This document shows, in pieces, positions 29,665 through 34,913 of a stretch of 34,913 bases of DNA; the first letter of the stretch is position 1; every line of letters begins with the position of its first letter. The stretch lies in NCBI GenBank assembly GCA_016195665.1, contig JACPZD010000034.1:1-34913 (forward strand), in the 5' to 3' direction. The notes under the pieces were generated by a model, which searched no databases, was not told where the DNA came from, and saw only the letters and a list, made by a program, of their open reading frames with translations. Both the position numbers and the translations under genes were made by a program. This DNA comes from Gammaproteobacteria bacterium (GTDB lineage: Bacteria; Pseudomonadota; Gammaproteobacteria; SURF-13).

Positions 29665-31431
29665 TTGAAACACTCCATCCAGACTTTACTCTCTCTCGCC
29701 ATTTCCAGACTGCAAGCCGACGGGTTGTTGCCTGGGAATCTGGAAGTGTGGGCGGAGGTCGAGCGGGCGCGCGACAAGCAACACGGCGATTTTGCCAGTA
29801 CGGTGGCGCTCGGTCTTGCCAAGGTGGCGCGGCGCAAGCCGCGCGAGCTGGCGGAGCTGATCGCCGGGCGTCTGCCGCACTCGGAGATGATCGCCAAGGT
29901 CGAGATTGCTGGACCCGGCTTCATCAATTTCTTTCTGACACCGGCTGCGTTTCAGATTATCGTAGGCGAGATTCTCGATCGCGGTGAGGCGTATGGGTTG
30001 GGCACGTCGGGACAGGGGAAACCGGTGCAGATCGAGTTCGTCTCGGCCAATCCCAACGGCCCGCTGCACGTCGGCCACGGGCGTGGCGCGGCCATCGGCA
30101 GTGCGCTGGCCAATCTGCTGGAGGCCGCCGGTTACAAGGTCTATCGCGAATATTATGTCAATGACGCCGGGCGGCAGATGGATATCCTCACGGTCAGCAT
30201 CTGGCTGCGTTATCTGGAGCTGCTCGGCGAACCGGTGACGTTTCCCGCCAACGGTTACAAGGGCGATTACGTATTCGACATTGCCCGCGCACTGCATGAT
30301 GAATACCGCGACGCATTGCGCCACCCGGTGAGCGAGGTGACGAAAGATCTGCCTCCCGACGCCGCACCGGACGGGGGCGGCGACAAGGAGGCGCACATAG
30401 ACGCGCTGATTCTGCGCGCCAAGATTTTGTTGGGAGATGAGACCTACCGCACGATCTTCGATCGCGGCCTCGACACCATTCTCGCCGACATCCGTGACGA
30501 TCTCGCCGAGTTCGGAGTCAGTTACGATAACTGGTTCTCCGAACGCTCGCTCACCGACAGTGGCGCGGTGGATCGGGCCGTCGAGCGCCTGAAGGAGAGC
30601 GGTCACCTCTACGAATGGAACGGCGCATGGTGGTTTCGCACCACCGACTACGGCGATGAGAAAGACCGTGTCGTGGTGCGTGAGAACGGCCAGCCGACCT
30701 ATTTTGCCTCCGACATCGCCTATCATCTGACCAAACTCGAACGCGGCTTTGAGCGTATGGTGAATGTCTGGGGCGCGGATCATCACGGCTATATCCCGCG
30801 CGTCAAGGCGGCGCTCGCGGCGCTCGGCGCCGATCCCGTGTGTCTGGAAGTGGTGCTGGTGCAGTTTGCGATTTTGTATCGCGGCGGCGAGCGCGCGCAG
30901 ATGTCCACCCGCTCGGGCGAGTTCGTGACCCTGCGCGAGCTACGCAACGAGGTCGGCAGCGACGCGGCGCGGTTTTTTTATGTGATGCGCAAGAGCGACC
31001 AGCACCTGGATTTTGATCTGGATCTCGCCAAGTCGCAGAGCAACGACAATCCGGTATATTATTTACAGTACGCCCACGCGCGCATTTGCAGCGTGCTGCG
31101 TCTGGCCGAGGAGCGCGGCCAAAGTTGGGATGAAACACAAGGCCGGGCGCATTTGCATCTGCTCACGGAGCCGCACGAGCAGAATTTGTTGACGACCTTA
31201 TCGCGTTATCCGGAGGTCATCGAGGCTGCGGCAGAGGCCCATGAACCCCACCAGATCGCCTATTATCTCAAGGAGCTGGCCACGGACTTCCACACCTATT
31301 ACAACGCACACATCTTTTTGGTGGACGATGCCGCTCTGCGCAATGCGCGTCTCGCGCTGCTCGCGGCAACGCGGCAGGTGTTGCGCAACGGGCTGGCGCT
31401 GTTGGGCGTCAGCGCGCCGCAGGCGATGTAG
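29665..31431 (+). CDS. argS: Arginyl-tRNA synthetase
   Basis: The 588-residue class I synthetase charges tRNA-Arg. The start is TTG at 29665, preceded by AAGGCG at suitable spacing. It gives [16 protein letters not shown], the expected N-terminal additional domain. [17 protein letters not shown] contains the HIGH-type motif (HVGH), and [15 protein letters not shown] replaces KMSKS, as usual for ArgRS. The C-terminal anticodon-binding helical domain ends in [10 protein letters not shown], typical of the family. Its stop overlaps the start of the SPOR gene (TAGTG), so the two are coupled. Confidence 0.97.
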   Translation: MKHSIQTLLSLAISRLQADGLLPGNLEVWAEVERARDKQHGDFASTVALGLAKVARRKPRELAELIAGRLPHSEMIAKVEIAGPGFINFFLTPAAFQIIVGEILDRGEAYGLGTSGQGKPVQIEFVSANPNGPLHVGHGRGAAIGSALANLLEAAGYKVYREYYVNDAGRQMDILTVSIWLRYLELLGEPVTFPANGYKGDYVFDIARALHDEYRDALRHPVSEVTKDLPPDAAPDGGGDKEAHIDALILRAKILLGDETYRTIFDRGLDTILADIRDDLAEFGVSYDNWFSERSLTDSGAVDRAVERLKESGHLYEWNGAWWFRTTDYGDEKDRVVVRENGQPTYFASDIAYHLTKLERGFERMVNVWGADHHGYIPRVKAALAALGADPVCLEVVLVQFAILYRGGERAQMSTRSGEFVTLRELRNEVGSDAARFFYVMRKSDQHLDFDLDLAKSQSNDNPVYYLQYAHARICSVLRLAEERGQSWDETQGRAHLHLLTEPHEQNLLTTLSRYPEVIEAAAEAHEPHQIAYYLKELATDFHTYYNAHIFLVDDAALRNARLALLAATRQVLRNGLALLGVSAPQAM

Positions 31432-32063
31432 TGGCGCGCGATTATAAAAACGCGGGGCGCGGCAGACCCGCGCCGCAGACACCCGGCTGGGTGTGGCTGC
31501 TGGCAGGGCTGCTGATGGGCCTTACGGTCGCCCTGCTTGTGTATCTGGGTGGATACAATATCTCTGAGCTCAGGAACAGCCGTACCACGCCCGTGCAAAC
31601 AGAGGGAAGTCTCCCAACCGATGCGCGCAGCGTGAGCAAGCCGTCCCAACCTCAACCTCTGCCCGAAACGCCGGCGGCGGCCAAGCCGCGCTTCGATTTT
31701 TACACCATCCTGCCGGAGATGGAGGTCGCCGTCCCTGAACAAGAGACGGCCGCCTCCACACCTAAATCGGCGTCCAATTTAAGTGGGGAGGCGCAGGGCG
31801 AAGGCGCTGCCCCGGTTGATAAGCCGGGCGCCTATATCCTGCAGGCGGGCTCGTTCCGCAGCCTCGAGGAGGCGGACAAGCTGAAGGCCAGCCTGGTGTT
31901 ATTAGGCGTCGAGGCCGGCATCCAGACCGTCACCGTCAATAATAAAGACACCTGGCATCGCGTTCAGATCGGCCCCTATAATGATCTCGCCGAGGTCAAT
32001 CAGATTCGCGCACGGCTCAAGCAAAACAACATCGAGGTGGTGTTGTTGAAAGTAAGGAGTTAA
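31431..32063 (+). CDS. FtsN-like SPOR-domain cell-division protein
   Basis: The 210-residue bitopic protein has a basic cytoplasmic start (MARDYKNAGRGRPAP) and a transmembrane helix (about 19-40). A Pro/Ala-rich periplasmic linker contains RFDFYTILPEMEV, a motif shared with FtsN-like SPOR proteins next to argS. The C-terminal SPOR domain (about 133-208, YILQAGSFRSLEEADKLKASL) binds denuded peptidoglycan at the septum. The start is GTG, overlapping the argS stop by one base. Its stop codon directly abuts the first hairpin arm of a repeat element. The argS-SPOR order is conserved in many proteobacteria. Confidence 0.9.
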   Translation: MARDYKNAGRGRPAPQTPGWVWLLAGLLMGLTVALLVYLGGYNISELRNSRTTPVQTEGSLPTDARSVSKPSQPQPLPETPAAAKPRFDFYTILPEMEVAVPEQETAASTPKSASNLSGEAQGEGAAPVDKPGAYILQAGSFRSLEEADKLKASLVLLGVEAGIQTVTVNNKDTWHRVQIGPYNDLAEVNQIRARLKQNNIEVVLLKVRS

Positions 32064-32411
32064 GGAACCTCTGATTAAGAACTTATCCATAAATAATTTA
32101 CCGCAGAGGGCGCAGAGGAATCAAGAAGGATTTGTTTCTCCTCCGCGTCCTCCGCGGTGAAGCTTTTTCACCGCAAGGGACGCAGGGGAACTATTTATGG
32201 ATATGCTCTAAGTCAGAGGTTCCTGCGGTGCAGGGATGCACCGCCATTTTTCAAACACGCAAGTGTTTGAAAAATGAAGAAAAGCACCATAATAATCTTA
32301 TGGCCACGTTTTTGCTTTTTGCCGGGCAGGACGCCCCAATGCCGCGGGCGCAGGGATGCGCAGGAGCGGCCGTGCCCTGAGAAGTCCGGGACGGACTTAT
32401 TCAGAGCTTCC
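32064..32411. repeat. Composite hairpin-chain element, copy 2 (inverted, interrupted)
   Basis: Read on the minus strand it repeats the order of copy 1. The stems are AAGTCCG/CGGACTT (32382-32398), the GCTTTT/GAAAAGC arms (now about 20 bp apart), CAAACAC/GTGTTTG (32246-32275), GCGGTGCA/TGCACCGC (32225-32244) and GGAACCTCTGA/TCAGAGGTTCC (32064-32074 and 32213-32223). The last stem is split by a MITE. A further GC-rich palindromic block lies at about 32320-32380. No gene is supported in 32064-32604. Confidence 0.85.
32080..32208. mobile_element. MITE-like 129-bp element, copy 2, with TAAG target duplication
   Basis: The arms TATCCATAAATA (32084-32095) and TATTTATGGATA (32192-32203) are perfect inverted repeats. 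TAAG flanks the element on both sides (32076-32079 and 32209-32212). Removing it with one TAAG restores a perfect 11-bp hairpin with loop TTAAG. The interior carries the ACCGCAGAGG family repeat, as in copy 1 at 11559-11690. Confidence 0.88.
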
Positions 32412-32484
32412 TTAAGTCTGGCCTGATGTTTGCACGCTATTAGCCAGATTTGGGTGGCTGCGCGACGTATTTTATAAAGGCCTC

Positions 32485-32547
32485 ACCGCAGAGGGCGCAG
32501 AGAGAAAATAAAAACCTAGGTATCTTTTTCTCTGCGTCCTCTGCGGT
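32485..32547. repeat. CGCAGAGG-family inverted repeat before the ABC transporter gene
   Basis: ACCGCAGAGGGCGCAGA (32485-32501) and TCTGCGTCCTCTGCGGT (32531-32547) pair with a single mismatch. It ends about 57 bp before the transporter start and may form part of the transcribed leader. Confidence 0.82.
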
Positions 32548-32604
32548 GTTATTTTGTAGTAGGCCGAATGAATTCGGCCCTACAATTATTAACAGGAGCC
32601 GGTT

Positions 32605-34764
32605 TTGCAAACACAAGAAAGTTGGCGGGTGGCGGGCCCTCAGGCCGCTTCGTTTGACCCCTTGCTGGAGTGTCTGGTGCTGCTCACTAAGACGCTGCAC
32701 CGGCCGTTTTCCGCCGAGTCGCTGTCGGCCGGTCTGCCGCTGGTCAATCATCAACTCACGCCTGAACTGTTTATCCGCGCCGCGGCCCGCGCGGGGCTCG
32801 CCGCCAAGGTCGTCAAACGGCCGCTGGCCAAGATCTCCAGTCTGGTGCTGCCCGCCGTGCTGTTGCTCAATGACCGGCAGGCCTGCGTGCTGACCGAGTT
32901 AAAAGACGCTGATGCAGCCAGAATCATCCAGCCCGAAGTCGGCGCGGGCGTAAAAGACATCGCGCTCGCCGATCTGAATAAAGTGTATTCCGGTTACGCG
33001 ATCTTCGCGCAGCCGGTGTTCCGCTTCGACGCGCGCACCGAACAGTCCGCCACCCCCAGCCCGCACCACTGGTTTTGGGGGGCCTTGCTGAAATCCTGGA
33101 GCATTTACGGCGAGGTGCTGGTCGCCTCGTTGCTGATCAATATCTTCGCGCTGGCCTCGCCGCTGTTCATCATGAACGTGTACGACCGCGTGGTGCCGAA
33201 CCGCGCCGTCGAGACCTTGTGGGTGCTCGCCATCGGCGTCACCATCGCCTTTACCTTCGACATCATCATGCGCACCCTGCGCGGCTATTTCATAGACATC
33301 GCCGGCAAGCGCTCCGATGTGATTTTGTCCGCCCGCATTTTCGAGCAGGTGCTGGGGATACAGATGGCGGCGCGGCCCGCCTCGGTGGGGGCCTTCGCCA
33401 ACAACCTGCATGAATTTGAATCGTTCCGCGATTTTTTCACCTCGGCGACCCTCACCACGCTGATTGACCTGCCCTTCGCCTTGTTGTTCATCGCGGTGAT
33501 CGCCCTGCTCGGCGGCCCATTGGCGTGGATTCCCATCGCAGCAATCCCGCTGGTGATCGGAGTCGGGATGCTGTTGCAGGCGCCGCTCAACAACACCGTT
33601 AAAGAAACGTATCAGCACCTCGGCCAGAAGCACGCCACGTTGATCGAGACCTTGAGTGGCCTTGAAACTCTCAAGAGCATGGGGGCGGAGAGCCCTATGC
33701 AGCGGCGTTGGGAACAGACCGTCGGGGTGCTCGCCACGCTGGGCCTGAAGACCCGCTTTTTATCCGCGCTGGGGGTCAATTTTTCCACTTTCGTGCAACA
33801 GATGGCGACCATCGCGGTGGTGGTATATGGCGTGTATTTGATCGCCGCCGGTACGCTGACCATGGGTGCGCTGATCGCCTGTACGCTGCTCGCCGGCCGC
33901 GCGCTCGCGCCGTTGTCGCAGGTGGCTGGGCTGCTGGCCCGTTATCATCAGTCGGTCGCCACCCTGCGCACGCTCAACAAGATCATGGAACTGCCGGTCG
34001 AGCGTCCCGCCGGGAAGGCCTTTCTGCACCGGCCCACGCTGCAAGGCGGCATCGAATTCAAGGACGTGAGCTTCAGTTATCCAAACCAGCAGGTCGGCGC
34101 GCTGAACGGGGTTTCGTTCAAGGTCGCGCCCGGCGAGCGGGTGGCCATCATCGGGCGCATCGGTTCGGGTAAAAGCACCATCGAGAAACTGATCCTCGGT
34201 CTGTACCCCCCCGGCTCCGGGGCCATCCTGATGGACGGCACCGACATACGGCAAATGGATCCCGCCGTACTGCGCCGCAACGTCGGCTATGTGCCGCAAG
34301 ACATCGTGCTGTTCTACGGCAGTGTGAAAGACAACATCGTGCTGGGCGCGCCCTACGCCGACGACGGCGCGGTGTTGCGCGCCGCAGAAATCGCCGGCGT
34401 CACCGAATTCATCGCCCGCCACCCGCAGGGTTTCGATCTCCAGACCGGCGAGCGCGGCGAAAATCTTTCCGGCGGGCAGCGGCAGACCATCGCGATCGCC
34501 CGCGCACTGCTGCTGGAGCCGCCCATCCTATTGCTGGACGAGCCCAGCAACGCGATGGATAACAGCACCGAGGAAAGACTCAAGCAGAAATTGGCCGCGC
34601 TGCTGGAAGGCCGCACGTTGTTGTTGGTTACCCACCGCGCCTCCCTGCTTACACTTGTAAATCGCGTGATTGTGGTGGACGGGGGACGGGTCGTCGCCGA
34701 CGGTCCGAAGGAGCAGGTCTTACACGCCCTCAGCGAAGGCAAGCTGCAAGCCTCGAAGAAGTAA
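32605..34764 (+). CDS. Type I secretion system permease/ATPase (LapB/HlyB-like ABC exporter)
   Basis: The 719-residue exporter starts at TTG 32605, with AGGAG nine bases upstream. Residues about 15-140 form a C39-peptidase-like domain without a catalytic CGxA motif (FDPLLECLVLLTKTLHRPF), as in LapB/HlyB transporters of RTX adhesins and toxins. The transmembrane domain (about 160-450) is followed by an ATPase with Walker A GRIGSGKST (517-525), Q565, LSGGQ (621-625), Walker B ILLLDE (641-646) and H677. It would export an unprocessed RTX-type protein with an HlyD-like adaptor and TolC-like channel. No partner gene is inside the window. They may lie downstream. Confidence 0.92.
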   Translation: MQTQESWRVAGPQAASFDPLLECLVLLTKTLHRPFSAESLSAGLPLVNHQLTPELFIRAAARAGLAAKVVKRPLAKISSLVLPAVLLLNDRQACVLTELKDADAARIIQPEVGAGVKDIALADLNKVYSGYAIFAQPVFRFDARTEQSATPSPHHWFWGALLKSWSIYGEVLVASLLINIFALASPLFIMNVYDRVVPNRAVETLWVLAIGVTIAFTFDIIMRTLRGYFIDIAGKRSDVILSARIFEQVLGIQMAARPASVGAFANNLHEFESFRDFFTSATLTTLIDLPFALLFIAVIALLGGPLAWIPIAAIPLVIGVGMLLQAPLNNTVKETYQHLGQKHATLIETLSGLETLKSMGAESPMQRRWEQTVGVLATLGLKTRFLSALGVNFSTFVQQMATIAVVVYGVYLIAAGTLTMGALIACTLLAGRALAPLSQVAGLLARYHQSVATLRTLNKIMELPVERPAGKAFLHRPTLQGGIEFKDVSFSYPNQQVGALNGVSFKVAPGERVAIIGRIGSGKSTIEKLILGLYPPGSGAILMDGTDIRQMDPAVLRRNVGYVPQDIVLFYGSVKDNIVLGAPYADDGAVLRAAEIAGVTEFIARHPQGFDLQTGERGENLSGGQRQTIAIARALLLEPPILLLDEPSNAMDNSTEERLKQKLAALLEGRTLLLVTHRASLLTLVNRVIVVDGGRVVADGPKEQVLHALSEGKLQASKK

Positions 34765-34773
34765 ACATAATTC

Positions 34774-34876
34774 ACCGCAGGGGACGCAGAGGAACACAAA
34801 GGAAAATATACAAACCTTCAAGGATGCAAAGGAATAACATCAAAGGGGTTTGTTTCTCCTCCGCGTCCTCCGCGGT
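34774..34876. repeat. CGCAGAGG-family inverted repeat after the ABC transporter
   Basis: Left arm ACCGCAGGGGACGCAGAGG begins at 34774. Right arm CCTCCGCGTCCTCCGCGGT ends at 34876. The element begins about 10 bp after the stop codon. Confidence 0.82.
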
Positions 34877-34887
34877 GAATTGTTGTT

Positions 34888-34913
34888 ACCGCAGAGGACG
34901 CAGAGGAACACAA
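34888..34913. repeat. Further CGCAGAGG-family arm, cut by the window edge
   Basis: ACCGCAGAGGACGCAGAGG followed by AACACAA starts 12 bp after the preceding repeat and repeats its left arm, including the AACACAA tail. At least two copies therefore stand in tandem here. Confidence 0.75.

Overview
The window reads as chromosomal DNA of a GC-rich proteobacterium. An early-branching or sulfur-oxidiser-like gammaproteobacterium is most likely, although the order pilMNOPQ-aroK-aroB-dgt-gltBD is also known from betaproteobacteria. This placement is inferred from gene content and order, not from a phylogeny. Every gene left of about 21.7 kb, including the tRNA, lies on the minus strand. Every gene to the right lies on the plus strand. 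The exception is an IS630-type transposase tail at the extreme left edge.

Layout, left to right. (1) 1-1.5 kb: transposase remnant, a sugar-nucleotide synthase and tRNA-Thr(UGU). (2) 1.6-3.7 kb: a short membrane-anchored protein, coaX and birA. (3) 3.7-11.4 kb: hemE, a Doc/AbrB-type toxin-antitoxin pair with twin palindromic operators, then gltD and gltB. (4) 11.7-14.7 kb: dgt, aroB, aroK. (5) 14.9-21.7 kb: an Ig-like lipoprotein with calcium-loop motifs, then the type IV pilus assembly operon pilMNOPQ, whose genes all overlap by 4 bp. (6) 22.0-24.5 kb: divergent penicillin-binding protein 1A. (7) 24.6-27.8 kb: a nucleotidyltransferase-like protein, an AT-rich origin-like spacer and priA. (8) 28.2-29.2 kb: a lower-GC HTH/histidine-kinase-ATPase/STAS-like regulator behind three 22-bp iterons. 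(9) 29.7-32.1 kb: argS and an FtsN-like SPOR protein. (10) 32.6-34.8 kb: a LapB/HlyB-type type I secretion ATPase.

Much of this matches conserved gene order, such as ponA/pilMNOPQ-aroKB...gltBD-hemE, priA-argS-SPOR and birA-coaX-SPOR-tRNA. The extra genes (toxin-antitoxin pair, Ig lipoprotein, HTH-ATPase-STAS) sit at joints of these blocks and look acquired.

The most unusual content is the repeat landscape. (a) At least seven dispersed inverted repeats share the CGCAGAGG core. (b) A roughly 130-bp MITE-like element has inserted into the loop of a hairpin, with a TAAG duplication; a near-identical unoccupied hairpin lies 4 kb away. (c) A chain of ordered hairpins is present in two inverted copies whose stems differ by compensatory changes. 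(d) A 51-bp element sits in frame inside both priA and dgt, read on opposite strands. (e) GTGAGGC/CTCCTCA heptamer tracts are translated inside gltB and priA. (f) A tRNA-Thr 5' end is duplicated around a REP-like hairpin. The spacer before priA combines inverted perfect DnaA boxes, an IHF consensus match and an AT-rich stretch close to the global strand switch, which makes it a candidate replication origin.
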